Source of the DNA: Pseudomonadota bacterium | GTDB lineage: Bacteria > Pseudomonadota > Alphaproteobacteria > Rhizobiales > Phreatobacteraceae | DNA: 64,000 nt | Direction: 5' to 3' | NCBI GenBank assembly: GCA_020161695.1 | Contig: JAIUOO010000008.1 | Location: forward strand, 1 to 64,000 | In this document: in pieces, positions 16,094 to 23,961 of the stretch | How the letters are laid out: each line of letters starts with the position of its first letter | Numbering within the stretch: the stretch's first letter is position 1 | Position numbers and translations under genes: made by a program | Notes under the pieces: model-generated | The model's input: only the letters and a program-made list of their open reading frames with translations | Told to the model about the DNA's origin: nothing | Databases searched by the model: none

Positions 16094-16900
16094 TTAGCCG
16101 ATCAGATGGTCGATGCCGCGCACCAGACCGGTGATCTCGCTGACCCGGCGGGCAGCGAGCAGCGTGCCGGCCACATAGGGCGCCGCCGACGATCCCGCGT
16201 CGTGCCGGATGGTCAGTCGCTCGTCGGGCATGCCGAAGATCGCCTCGGCCGAGAGCACGAAGGACGGCATGCGGACCGAATGGACCTGCACCGCAATGCC
16301 GCCGTCATTGACCGCGCCGCCGCGCGTCTCGCGGATGCCACCGAGCTCGCCGACCGGCTTGGAGGTTGGCTCCAGCCGCACCTTCGAGAGGATCTCGCCG
16401 AGTTCGCGCCCGGTTCCCGACGGCGTGTCCGGCTTCTTGGCCGAGGCGTAGTCGATGATCTCGACATCCGGGATCAGCCGGGCGGCGATGGTCGCGAAGC
16501 GCTTCAGCAGCGAGGCCGTGATCGAGAAATTGCCGGCGGCGATGACGCCCCGGCCCGCGGCCTTCGCGGCCGCGTCGATCTCGGCATAGTCGTCGGCGGA
16601 GAGGCCCGACGTACCGACGACGACGTGGCGGCCGGCCTTCAGCGCCGTCAGCGTATGCCCCTTCACGACATGGGGTTTGGTGTAGTCGATGACGACGTCG
16701 CTCGGCACCGCCAGCGCCTCCTCGAGGCTCGCCGCGATCACAATGCCGAGGCGCGCGGCACCGGCTGCCTCGCCGGCGTCCTGCCCGGCCGCCGAACGCG
16801 ATACCGCCCCGGCAAGCGCGAGGTCGGGCGCCGCCGCGACCGCCTTGACGAGCTCGCGCCCCACCCAGCCGGATGCACCGGCAACTACGATCCTGGTCAT
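16094..16900 (-). CDS. Divergent DapB-like dihydrodipicolinate reductase homologue
   Basis: The 268-residue protein aligns along its length with 4-hydroxy-tetrahydrodipicolinate reductase (DapB, lysine/DAP synthesis). An N-terminal VVAGASGWVGR (residues 5-15) binds the pyridine nucleotide, VVGTSGLS lies near 94-101, and the substrate-binding PSGT is at 160-163. However, the catalytic block that in E. coli reads HHRHK is ASAKK here (152-156): only the lysine survives and both histidines are gone. The gene lies between an LL-DAP-type aminotransferase (18 nt upstream) and hom, so a role in aspartate-family metabolism is likely. Either the proton donor is replaced or this is a paralogue with a different imine or oxo substrate. 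A canonical dapB elsewhere in the genome would be expected. Confidence 0.75.
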   Translation of the reverse strand: MTRIVVAGASGWVGRELVKAVAAAPDLALAGAVSRSAAGQDAGEAAGAARLGIVIAASLEEALAVPSDVVIDYTKPHVVKGHTLTALKAGRHVVVGTSGLSADDYAEIDAAAKAAGRGVIAAGNFSITASLLKRFATIAARLIPDVEIIDYASAKKPDTPSGTGRELGEILSKVRLEPTSKPVGELGGIRETRGGAVNDGGIAVQVHSVRMPSFVLSAEAIFGMPDERLTIRHDAGSSAAPYVAGTLLAARRVSEITGLVRGIDHLIG

Positions 16901-16918
16901 GCGAATGCCCTTGAAATG

Positions 16919-18148
16919 TCAGCGGCCGGCGGCAGCCAGCGGCACGACATTGTGCAGCGTCGTGGCGGCGGTGTCGAAGAACCGTTTGACGTTGCGCGCG
17001 GCCTGCCGGATGCGCTGCTCGTTCTCGACCACGGCGATGCGCACATAGTCGTCGCCGTGCTCGCCGAAGCCGATGCCGGGGGCAACCGCCACTTCCGCCT
17101 TCTCGACCAGCAGCTTGGCGAATTCCAGCGACCCCAGCGGCTTGAACTGGTCGGGGATCGGCACCCACGCGAACATGGAGGCGCTCGGCGACGGGATCTC
17201 CCAGCCCGATTTGCCGAAGCTCTCGATGAGCGCGTCGCGGCGCTTCTTGTAGGTCGCACGCATCTCCTTGATGCAGTCGTCCGGGCCATTGAGGGCTGCG
17301 GTCGCCGCCACCTGCACAGGCGTATAGGCGCCATAGTCGAGGTAGCTCTTCACCCGCGCCAGCGCCGCGCAGAGCCGCTCGTTGCCGACGGCGAAGCCCA
17401 TGCGCCAGCCGGCCATGGAGAAGGTCTTCGACATCGAGGTGAACTCGACGGCCACGTCGAACGCGCCCGGCACCTGCAGGATCGAGGGCGGCGGCGAGCG
17501 GTCGTCGAAGTAAACCTCGGCATAGGCGAGGTCCGACAGCACGATCAGCTCGTGCTTCTTCGCGAAACGAACCAGCTCCGCGTAGAAATCGAGGTCAGCC
17601 ACCTGCGCAGTCGGGTTCGACGGATAGCAGGTAACCACCGCTATCGGCTTCGGGATGGAGTGCTGAATGGCGCGCTCCATGGCCCGGAAATAATCCTCGT
17701 CGGCGGTCGCCGGCACCGAGCGGATCACGCCGCCGGCCATCAGGAAGCCGAAGGCGTGGATCGGGTAGGACGGATTCGGACAGAGCACGACGTCGCCCGG
17801 CGCGGTGATCGCCTGCGCCATGTTGGCGAAGCCTTCCTTCGAGCCGAGGGTCGCGATGACCTGCGTCTCGGGGTCGAGCTTCACGCCGAAGCGGCGCTCG
17901 TAATAGGCGGCCTGGGCGCGGCGCAGGCCCGGAATGCCCTTGGAGGCCGAATAGCGGTCGGTACGCGGCTTGCCGATGGCCTCCTTCATCTTTTCGATGA
18001 CGTGCTCGGGCGCCGGCAGGTCGGGATTGCCCATGCCGAGATCGATGATGTCGACGCCCTTGGCCCGGGCGGCGGCCTTCACCTTGTTCACCTGCTCGAA
18101 CACATAGGGCGGCAGCCGGCGGATGCGGTGAAACTGGGGCGTGCTCAT
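16919..18148 (-). CDS. PLP aminotransferase, LL-diaminopimelate/alanine (AlaC-like) type
   Basis: This 409-residue class I/II aminotransferase binds PLP through the lysine in TSMSKTFSMAGWRMGF, with YPSNPTAQ and LSDLAYAE as supporting motifs. The sequence is of the family annotated as LL-diaminopimelate aminotransferase or glutamate-pyruvate transaminase AlaC; sequence alone does not separate the two. The start is ATG 18148, where the conserved MSTPQFHRIRRLPPYVF begins. It heads a leftward cluster with the dapB-like gene and hom. The upstream leader (18149-18271) has a GC-rich 8-bp palindrome near 18171-18187 but no T-tract or leader peptide. Confidence 0.88.
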   Translation of the reverse strand: MSTPQFHRIRRLPPYVFEQVNKVKAAARAKGVDIIDLGMGNPDLPAPEHVIEKMKEAIGKPRTDRYSASKGIPGLRRAQAAYYERRFGVKLDPETQVIATLGSKEGFANMAQAITAPGDVVLCPNPSYPIHAFGFLMAGGVIRSVPATADEDYFRAMERAIQHSIPKPIAVVTCYPSNPTAQVADLDFYAELVRFAKKHELIVLSDLAYAEVYFDDRSPPPSILQVPGAFDVAVEFTSMSKTFSMAGWRMGFAVGNERLCAALARVKSYLDYGAYTPVQVAATAALNGPDDCIKEMRATYKKRRDALIESFGKSGWEIPSPSASMFAWVPIPDQFKPLGSLEFAKLLVEKAEVAVAPGIGFGEHGDDYVRIAVVENEQRIRQAARNVKRFFDTAATTLHNVVPLAAAGR

Positions 18149-18271
18149 CGGATCGATTCGCGTTTGGCGGCAGGCCCTGCCGCAGGGGGGTGCTGAACGG
18201 GACGCAAGGCGTATCACAAGGCGATACGGCCGGCATAGCCTTGCGGCGATCGCGGACAACCGACCTTCGGC

Positions 18272-18715
18272 CTAGTCCTCGCTGCCGCGCTCGGCCGGAT
18301 CGATGGCGGGGCGCGAACCGGGTTCGGGACCGCGGACACGGCCCTGCGACTGGATCCGCCGCGCCATGGCGGCGCCGTGGCTGTCGCGGGCGCCTTCGAG
18401 CGAGCGGCGGCGTGCCGCCTGCTGCTCGGGCGTCAGCAGTTCAGGCGTTTCCGAGGACCGCGGCGGCGGGGCCACCGTCTGCGGCTGCGGCAGGCGCGTG
18501 ATCAGCGTCGCCGCGCCATAGCCGGTAGCGCGCACGGGCGCGGGGTTCCACAGGCCACCGCCCGCCACCGGCGGCAGTGGCGTCGGGGTCGACGGGCCGT
18601 AGGGCGAGGGATAGCCATCCGCGGCATGCTGGCAGCCGGCCATGGCGACGGCCGCAAGCGCAACCGCCGCAAAACCTGCCCGTCTCAGCATCGACCGACG
18701 CATCGTCCCGACCAT
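18272..18715 (-). CDS. Putative lipoprotein, 147 aa
   Basis: A basic N-terminus and hydrophobic stretch (FAAVALAAVAM) end in the lipobox AMAGC, predicting lipidation at Cys and export to the inner or outer membrane. The mature part is low complexity, rich in Pro, Gly, Arg and Ser, with no enzymatic motif. The ATG at 18715 has a GGAGAG box 6 nt upstream. It is divergent from phaC across 125 nt and precedes the aminotransferase gene on the same strand with a 123-nt gap, so it may be monocistronic. Function unknown. Confidence 0.75.
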   Translation of the reverse strand: MVGTMRRSMLRRAGFAAVALAAVAMAGCQHAADGYPSPYGPSTPTPLPPVAGGGLWNPAPVRATGYGAATLITRLPQPQTVAPPPRSSETPELLTPEQQAARRRSLEGARDSHGAAMARRIQSQGRVRGPEPGSRPAIDPAERGSED

Positions 18716-18840
18716 GTCACTCTCCAAGCGCGCCGCCATCTTTCTCTTGGCGGCCTGCGCTTCGCCTTCCTAATATGCTCAGATCGAAAAGTGGACCGAT
18801 TTCGTGACGGACGAAAGCGGCGATTTTCGGAGGCACGCTC

Positions 18841-20937
18841 ATGGCGAAACGGTCGACGGGCAAGCCCGGCAAGTCGAAAGCCGCCAGTCCGGCAGGCTCC
18901 GGCGCGAAACAGGCGGTGAAGAAGCCGGCGCGCGCACGCAAAAAGACTGAGGCGCCGGATGTCGAAAAGCCCAATGCCAAGCGGCTTGCCCCCGCGGCCG
19001 ATCGTCCCGTCGCCACGCGGCCGAAACTCGTCGCCATCGAGGGCGGAGGTGCCCGCAAGCCGTTGTCCGACAGCCTCCCTCACAAGGCAGAACCCGGCCG
19101 GCAGGCGCCTGCGCCGCAGCCGGTCTTCGTGCCGCAGGCCGATGCCGCCACCGATGACCCTTTCCGCTTCCAGGCCATGGATGTCGAACGCCTTTCGGGC
19201 AACATCGCCCGCATGGTGGAGCTCGGCGGCAAGGCGCTCGCCGCCTATATGAAGCCGCGCGAGACCGGCGCCCATCCCTCCGATTCGCCCGATAGCGTCG
19301 CCGATGTCGTGAAGACCCTCGGACAGGTCGCCGAATACTGGCTCAAGGATCCGAACCGCACGGTGACCGCCCAGCAGCAGATCGCTGGCCGCTACATGGA
19401 ACTGTGGACCCAGTCGCTGAAATCGATGGCTGGCGAGCCCGCCGAACCGGTCGTGAAGCCGGATCCCCGCGACGCCCGGTTCAAGGACCCGCAATGGGAG
19501 AAGAACCCGTTCTTCGACTTCCTGAAGCAGTTCTACCTGCTGACGACCAATCTCGCTGAGACCTTCGTCTCCGATGCCGAGCTCGACGAGCACGTCAAGC
19601 AGAAGGCGGCCTTCTATACGCGCCAGATCGCCAACGCCTTCTCGCCCTCCAATTTCGTGCCGACCAATCCCGAACTGCTGCGCGAGACCATCGGCTCGAA
19701 CGGCGAGAACCTCGTGCGCGGCATGACCATGCTGGCGGAGGACATCGAGCGCGGCGGCGGCGACCTGCGCATCCGCCAGTCCGACGACACCAAATTCGCT
19801 CTCGGCACCAATCTCGCGATGACGCCGGGCAAGGTCGTCTATGAGAACGACCTGATCCAGCTCATCCAGTACGAGCCGACGACGAAGTCGGTCGGCCGCG
19901 TGCCGCTGGTCATCGTGCCGCCGTGGATCAACAAGTTCTACATCCTCGACCTGACGCAGGAGAAGAGCTTCATCAAATGGGCGGTGGACCAGGGGCTGAC
20001 GGTGTTCGTCGTGTCCTGGGTCAATCCGGACCAGCGCCATGCCACCAAGAGCTTCGACGACTACATGCTGGAAGGTCCGCTCTCGGCCTTCCGGGTCGCC
20101 TCGGAGATCACCGGCGAGGACAAGGTCCATGCCATCGGCTACTGCGTCGGCGGCACGCTGCTGGCGGTTGCCCTCGCCTACATGGCGGCGAAGAAGATCG
20201 ATGCCGTGAAGACTGCGACCTTCTTCACCACACAGGTGGATTTCACCTATGCCGGCGACCTCAAGGTCTTCGTCGACGAGGAACAGATCCTGAGCCTCGA
20301 GAAGCGCATGGCCCAGACCGGCTATCTCGAAGGCAAGCAGATGGCGAACGCCTTCAACATGCTGCGGTCGAACGACCTGATCTGGTCGTATTTCGTCAAC
20401 AACTACATGAAGGGCAAGCAGCCGATGCCCTTCGACCTGCTCTACTGGAATGCCGATTCCCCGCGCATGCCGGCGGCCAACCATTCCTTCTACCTGCGCC
20501 ACTGCTACCTGCAGAACGACCTCAGCCAGGGGCGCATGGAAGTTGCGGGCGAGAAGCTGGACCTGAAGAAGGTCAAGGTGCCGGTCTACAATCTGGCCTC
20601 GCGCGAGGACCACATCGCCCCTGCCCGCTCGGTCTTCGTGGGGTCGGCAGCCTTCGGCGGCCCGGTCGAGTACGTGATGGCCGGCTCCGGCCACATTGCC
20701 GGCGTCGTCAACCCGCCGGACAAGAAGAAGTACCAGCACTGGACCGGCGGCCCGCCCGCGGGGAAATTCGAGGACTGGATCGCCAAGGCGACCGAACATC
20801 CGGGATCATGGTGGCCGCACTGGCGCGCCTGGATCCGCGACCATGACGGCAAGGACGTGCCCGCTCGCAAGATCGGCTCGGCCAGGCATCGGCCGATCGA
20901 AGACGCCCCCGGGCGCTATGTGAAAGTGAAGGACTGA
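18841..20937 (+). CDS. phaC: Class I poly(3-hydroxyalkanoate) synthase
   Basis: PhaC polymerises (R)-3-hydroxyacyl-CoA into PHA storage granules. The lipase-box variant GYCVGG (433-438) supplies nucleophile Cys435, with Asp590 (in ASREDHIAP) and His618 (in GSGHIAG) completing the triad. The [11 protein letters not shown] block around 361-371 is also typical. At 698 residues it is about 100 longer than usual class I enzymes. The extra N-terminal portion (1-100) is Lys/Ala/Pro-rich and probably disordered. A GGAGG box sits 7 nt before the ATG. A hotdog thioesterase begins 3 nt after the stop. No phaA, phaB or phasin gene is adjacent. Confidence 0.96.
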   Translation: MAKRSTGKPGKSKAASPAGSGAKQAVKKPARARKKTEAPDVEKPNAKRLAPAADRPVATRPKLVAIEGGGARKPLSDSLPHKAEPGRQAPAPQPVFVPQADAATDDPFRFQAMDVERLSGNIARMVELGGKALAAYMKPRETGAHPSDSPDSVADVVKTLGQVAEYWLKDPNRTVTAQQQIAGRYMELWTQSLKSMAGEPAEPVVKPDPRDARFKDPQWEKNPFFDFLKQFYLLTTNLAETFVSDAELDEHVKQKAAFYTRQIANAFSPSNFVPTNPELLRETIGSNGENLVRGMTMLAEDIERGGGDLRIRQSDDTKFALGTNLAMTPGKVVYENDLIQLIQYEPTTKSVGRVPLVIVPPWINKFYILDLTQEKSFIKWAVDQGLTVFVVSWVNPDQRHATKSFDDYMLEGPLSAFRVASEITGEDKVHAIGYCVGGTLLAVALAYMAAKKIDAVKTATFFTTQVDFTYAGDLKVFVDEEQILSLEKRMAQTGYLEGKQMANAFNMLRSNDLIWSYFVNNYMKGKQPMPFDLLYWNADSPRMPAANHSFYLRHCYLQNDLSQGRMEVAGEKLDLKKVKVPVYNLASREDHIAPARSVFVGSAAFGGPVEYVMAGSGHIAGVVNPPDKKKYQHWTGGPPAGKFEDWIAKATEHPGSWWPHWRAWIRDHDGKDVPARKIGSARHRPIEDAPGRYVKVKD

Positions 20938-20940
20938 AAG

Positions 20941-21375
20941 TTGCGTGTTCCCCTGAGCGAGCGCCCGGCGCTCGACGTCTATCCGTTCGTCACCGTGCAT
21001 CCGATCCGCTACGGCGATCTCGATCCGAACAACCACGTCAACAACGCGGCGGTCGCGACCTATCTGGAGATCGGCCGCACCGAATTCTTCGACAAGGAAG
21101 GCGTGCGCCTCACCGGCGAGGGACGCGGCATCTCGCTGGTGCATCTGGAGATCGAGTACCACCGCGAGATTCTCTACCCCGGCTTCGTCCAGATCGCGAT
21201 CGGCATCCGGCGGGTCGGCGCTTCGTCGCTGACCTTCGACCAGGCGGTCTTCGTCGGCGGCGAGCGCTTCGTGTCGGGATCGTCGACGACGGCGCAGATC
21301 GACCTCAAGCTGCGCCGCTCGACGCCGTGGAACGACGCGCAGCGCGCCAAGTTCGAGACGCTCCGGATGAAGTGA
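20941..21375 (+). CDS. Acyl-CoA thioesterase, 4HBT hotdog family
   Basis: The 144-residue protein has the 4-hydroxybenzoyl-CoA thioesterase signature RYGDLDPNNHVNNAAVATYLE, in which the aspartate near residue 25 is the likely catalytic acid. A YHREILYPG strand and the central hotdog helix are visible. The start is TTG 20941, 3 nt after the phaC stop, indicating translational coupling. Coupling to phaC suggests it hydrolyses hydroxyacyl- or other acyl-CoA to tune substrate supply for polymer synthesis. This is inference; family substrates vary widely. Confidence 0.85.
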   Translation: MRVPLSERPALDVYPFVTVHPIRYGDLDPNNHVNNAAVATYLEIGRTEFFDKEGVRLTGEGRGISLVHLEIEYHREILYPGFVQIAIGIRRVGASSLTFDQAVFVGGERFVSGSSTTAQIDLKLRRSTPWNDAQRAKFETLRMK

Positions 21376-21406
21376 GGCGCGGGCGAGACTTCTCGCCCGC
21401 ATCCGC

Positions 21407-22456
21407 CTACGGGAACAGCGCGATCTGCTCCAGGCCCGTCGTCTCGGGATAGCCGAGGACCAGGTTCATGTTCTGGATCGCCTGTCCCGCCGAGCCCTTC
21501 ACGAGATTGTCGAGCGTCGAGATGACGATGGCGCGGCCGGGAATACGGTCCGGAAAGACGCCGATCTGCACGTAGTTGGAGCCGCGCACGTTCTGCGTCT
21601 GCGGCACCACGTTCTTCGGCGCCACATGCACGAAGGGCTCGTCCTTGTAGGCGTCGGAAAGCGCCTGCCGCAGATCGTCGGCCGTCGCGCCGTTGAGCCT
21701 GACGTAGGACGTGCACAATTCGCCGCGCGCCATCGGGATGAGATGCGGCGTGAAGTTGATCGCGACCTTGGCCCCGACGGCCACGCCGATCTCCTGCTCG
21801 ATCTCGGGCGCGTGCCGGTGTTTGCCGATGGAATAGGGCGAGAGTCCCTCGCCGGCCTCGGAGAACAGCGTGTTCTGCTTGAGGCCACGCCCCGCGCCGG
21901 TGACACCGGACTTGGCGTCGACGATGATATCGTCGGCATGGATCAGGCCGGCCTTGGCGATGGGCACCAGGGCGAGCAGCGTCGCGGTCGGGTAGCAGCC
22001 GGGGCAGGCAACAAGCCGGGCCGCCGTGATCTCATCCCGGTAAAGTTCGGTCAGACCATAGACCGCCTCGCTCTGGAGGCCGGGCGCGCGGTGCTCGTGG
22101 CCATACCACTCCGCATAGGTCGCTCCGTCACGCAGGCGGAAATCGGCGGACATGTCGAGGATCTTGATCTTCGGATTGGCCGCCAGCACCGCGGCGATGA
22201 TCTCCTGCGTCGTGCCATGCGGCAGGCCGCAGAACACCGCGTCGAGGCTGGTCCAGTCGACCTTCTCCCACTCGATCAGCTTCGGCAGGTCGAGCATGAA
22301 GAAATGCGGAAAGACATCGGCCATCGCCTTGCCCGCATGGGTGTTGGCGGTCAGCGCGGCGATCTCGACATGCGGATGGCGGGCGGCAAGGCGAACGGCG
22401 TCGGCGCCGGTATAGCCTGAAGCTCCGAGAATGCCGATACGGGCCTTCGTGGTCAT
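21407..22456 (-). CDS. argC: N-acetyl-gamma-glutamyl-phosphate reductase
   Basis: ArgC reduces N-acetylglutamyl phosphate to the semialdehyde with NADPH, the third step of arginine synthesis. The 349-residue type 1 enzyme shows the Rossmann motif GASGYTG (11-17) and the active-site motif CPGCYPT with Cys154 as nucleophile. A GGAGGA box lies 4 nt before the ATG. The upstream 150 nt hold a complete attenuator-like leader (promoter, Arg-rich peptide, terminator), so expression should respond to charged tRNA-Arg. No other arg gene is adjacent. Confidence 0.97.
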   Translation of the reverse strand: MTTKARIGILGASGYTGADAVRLAARHPHVEIAALTANTHAGKAMADVFPHFFMLDLPKLIEWEKVDWTSLDAVFCGLPHGTTQEIIAAVLAANPKIKILDMSADFRLRDGATYAEWYGHEHRAPGLQSEAVYGLTELYRDEITAARLVACPGCYPTATLLALVPIAKAGLIHADDIIVDAKSGVTGAGRGLKQNTLFSEAGEGLSPYSIGKHRHAPEIEQEIGVAVGAKVAINFTPHLIPMARGELCTSYVRLNGATADDLRQALSDAYKDEPFVHVAPKNVVPQTQNVRGSNYVQIGVFPDRIPGRAIVISTLDNLVKGSAGQAIQNMNLVLGYPETTGLEQIALFP

Positions 22457-22500
22457 GATGTCCTCCGCTTGGAAGGGATGCCGTTGGGGGGGCTGGAAAC

Positions 22501-22526
22501 AAAAAAGCCGCGCTGTGGAGCGCGGC
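22501..22526 (-). terminator. Attenuator terminator upstream of argC
   Basis: On the minus strand a perfect 8-bp stem (GCCGCGCT 22526-22519 / AGCGCGGC 22514-22507, loop CCAC) is followed by six T residues (22506-22501). It lies 45 nt before the argC start. Its 5' arm can alternatively pair with GTGCGGC at 22556-22550 (7 bp, one G-U), giving an antiterminator. Confidence 0.85.
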
Positions 22527-22560
22527 GACCGGATCGATCAGGGCACACGGCCGCACACGC

Positions 22561-22611
22561 TCATCGCAGGATGAGACGGCGGCGTCGGGTGCTGGTCGCG
22601 ATCATGTTCAT
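22561..22611 (-). CDS. Arginine-rich leader peptide of argC (ArgL-like)
   Basis: A 16-residue frame from ATG 22611 to TGA 22561 reads MNMIATSTRRRRLILR. It has four consecutive arginine codons (CGA CGC CGC CGT, 22587-22576) and a fifth just before the stop. It is followed by an antiterminator segment and a terminator before argC. The classical model fits: with scarce Arg-tRNA the ribosome stalls on the Arg run, leaving 22550-22556 free to pair with the terminator 5' arm. With ample Arg-tRNA it reaches the stop codon, masks that segment, and the terminator forms. The promoter places the transcript start at or next to the ATG, so the leader mRNA is probably leaderless, as reported for trpL of Sinorhizobium. 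I know of no described argC attenuator of this kind in this group. Confidence 0.8.
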   Translation of the reverse strand: MNMIATSTRRRRLILR

Positions 22612-22619
22612 GGGGCGGG

Positions 22620-22648
22620 TATCTGATGCGGAAGCCGGCGACTGTCAA
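22620..22648 (-). promoter_or_regulatory. argC leader promoter, probably leaderless transcript
   Basis: On the minus strand a perfect TTGACA (22648-22643, within CTTGACA) is separated by 17 bp from a -10-like CAGATA (22625-22620). The start is expected 7-9 nt downstream, at 22613-22611, which coincides with the leader peptide ATG. It overlaps the last codons of the GNAT gene. Confidence 0.7.
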
Positions 22649-23166
22649 GGATTTTCGAGAGCGAGACGATAGAGCCGGAAGGTCGTGCCATAGGCGTCCC
22701 TGATGCCGTCGGGAGCAAATCCGAGCTTCCCTGCGACCCCGATGGAGGCGGCGTTGTCGGGGTGGATGAGCGCGACGAGTTCGGCAAGGCCCGTCTCCCG
22801 GGCGTGCGAGACAACCTGCCGTGCTGCTTCGCTTGCAAAACCCTTGCCCCAATGGGTTCGCGGCAGGCGCCAGCCGATCTCGACGTCCGGCCCCTTGCCC
22901 TCGACCGGGATCAGCAAGGCCGTCCCGACGAACGCCTCCGGATGTGCCCGGCCGACGAGGGTCCAATGACCGAGGCCAGGGCCGTGATCCATGGCGATCC
23001 GCTCCGGCAGGGCCGCGCGATAGGCCGCCGCGTCGAAGCCGTCCCGGAAGGTGGGCGGCAGGAAGCGCCGCACCTGCAGGTCGGAATCCATCGCGACAAA
23101 ATCGTCGATGTCGCCGGCCGCGCGCGGCCGGAGCAGCAGACGTTCGGTTTCGAGAGCCGGAACCAT
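22645..23166 (-). CDS. GNAT-family N-acetyltransferase (RimJ/RimL-like)
   Basis: The 173-residue protein opens with TERLLLRPR, the usual beginning of RimJ/RimL-type GNAT enzymes. The acetyl-CoA loop is seen in WRLPRTHWGKGFASEAARQV (about residues 98-118), and LGFAPDG near the end is typical. The substrate is not predictable. The ATG at 23166 overlaps the stop of the upstream adenosyltransferase (TGATG), so the two are translationally coupled; a GTG 3 nt earlier is an alternative start. The argC leader promoter overlaps its last codons. Confidence 0.88.
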   Translation of the reverse strand: MVPALETERLLLRPRAAGDIDDFVAMDSDLQVRRFLPPTFRDGFDAAAYRAALPERIAMDHGPGLGHWTLVGRAHPEAFVGTALLIPVEGKGPDVEIGWRLPRTHWGKGFASEAARQVVSHARETGLAELVALIHPDNAASIGVAGKLGFAPDGIRDAYGTTFRLYRLALENP

Positions 23167-23744
23167 CACCGGTTCTTGCCAGGCACCCAGAGCACGTCCG
23201 CCCTGCCCTTGTCGTTGAGATGGCGCGCCGCGACGAAGAGGAAATCCGACAGCCGGTTCACATATTCCAGCGAGGCGGCAGAGACGGTCTCGTCCGGGCG
23301 GCGTGCGAGGTCCACCATCAGCCGTTCCGCCCGCCGAACGATCGTCCGTGCGAGGTGCAGGTGCGCCGAGGCGGCGCTGCCACCCGGCAGGATGAAGCTC
23401 TTGAGCGGGTTCAATTCGCCATTGAGCAGGTCGATCTCGGCTTCGAGGCGCGCGACCTGCGCCGCCACGATCCTGAGCGGCTCGTAGCCGAGGTCCTTGC
23501 CCGTCTCGGGCGTCGACAGGTCGGCGCCAAGGTCGAACATGTCGTTCTGGATGCGCCCGAGCATGGCATCGATCGTCTCGCTGCCGCCGGTATGCAGCCG
23601 CGCGATGCCGATCGCGGAATTGGCCTCGTCCACCACGCCGTAGGCCTCGACCCTCAGGTCGGACTTCAACCGGCGCGGACCCGCCGCGAGGCCGGTCGTG
23701 CCGTCATCACCGGTTCGGGTGTAGATCTTGTTGAGCTTCACCAT
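23166..23744 (-). CDS. PduO-type ATP:cob(I)alamin adenosyltransferase
   Basis: The 192-residue enzyme transfers the adenosyl group of ATP to cob(I)alamin to form coenzyme B12. PduO-type signatures are the N-terminal YTRTGDDGTTGL ATP-binding motif (about 8-19), FILPGGSAASAHLHLART, and RRAERLMVDLAR. Length fits single-domain PduO/MMAB enzymes. It lies downstream of a twin-TM protein gene (gap 6 nt) and is coupled to the GNAT gene. No cobalamin riboswitch is evident upstream. The product probably serves methylmalonyl-CoA mutase or ribonucleotide reductase encoded elsewhere. Confidence 0.94.
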   Translation of the reverse strand: MVKLNKIYTRTGDDGTTGLAAGPRRLKSDLRVEAYGVVDEANSAIGIARLHTGGSETIDAMLGRIQNDMFDLGADLSTPETGKDLGYEPLRIVAAQVARLEAEIDLLNGELNPLKSFILPGGSAASAHLHLARTIVRRAERLMVDLARRPDETVSAASLEYVNRLSDFLFVAARHLNDKGRADVLWVPGKNR

Positions 23745-23750
23745 ACCGGA

Positions 23751-23942
23751 TCAGCCCCCATTTGCCTTCAGCCAGATGGCGATGATGATCACGACCACGG
23801 CGAGGAATTGCAGCCCGACCCGCCAGCGCATCAGCTTCTGGGACGTGTTGGGCGAACCGCCGCGCATCATGTTGATGAGGCCGAGCACGAGCACGACGGC
23901 GACCGCGCCGATGGCGACCGGCACGAGGGCGGAGAAGGACAT
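23751..23942 (-). CDS. Twin-transmembrane (HIG1-like) small protein
   Basis: The 63-residue protein has two hydrophobic helices (about residues 4-26 and 42-60) joined by a short basic/polar loop containing RGGSPNTSQKLMRWRV. This hairpin matches the twin transmembrane proteins widespread in Hyphomicrobiales and related to the HIG1 domain. The eukaryotic HIG1 relatives modulate respiratory complexes; the bacterial function is not established. It sits between the broken tspO and the adenosyltransferase gene, all leftward and closely spaced. Confidence 0.8.
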   Translation of the reverse strand: MSFSALVPVAIGAVAVVLVLGLINMMRGGSPNTSQKLMRWRVGLQFLAVVVIIIAIWLKANGG

Positions 23943-23961
23943 GGGTCCTCAAGCCTTCAGT

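Noticed and set aside
16007..18196. 729-codon frame antisense to dapB-like and aminotransferase genes
   Set aside because: Same mirror effect; it spans two real genes and their gap, and its product has no family character.
18149..18271. Threonine- or methionine-type attenuator before the aminotransferase/dapB-like/hom cluster
   Set aside because: There is a GC-rich palindrome but no T-tract and no short peptide enriched in regulatory codons.
18685..20799. 704-codon open frame antisense to phaC
   Set aside because: GC-rich third positions create long mirror frames. The phaC strand has all family motifs and a ribosome-binding site, while the antisense product is low-complexity and rich in His, Arg and Gly.
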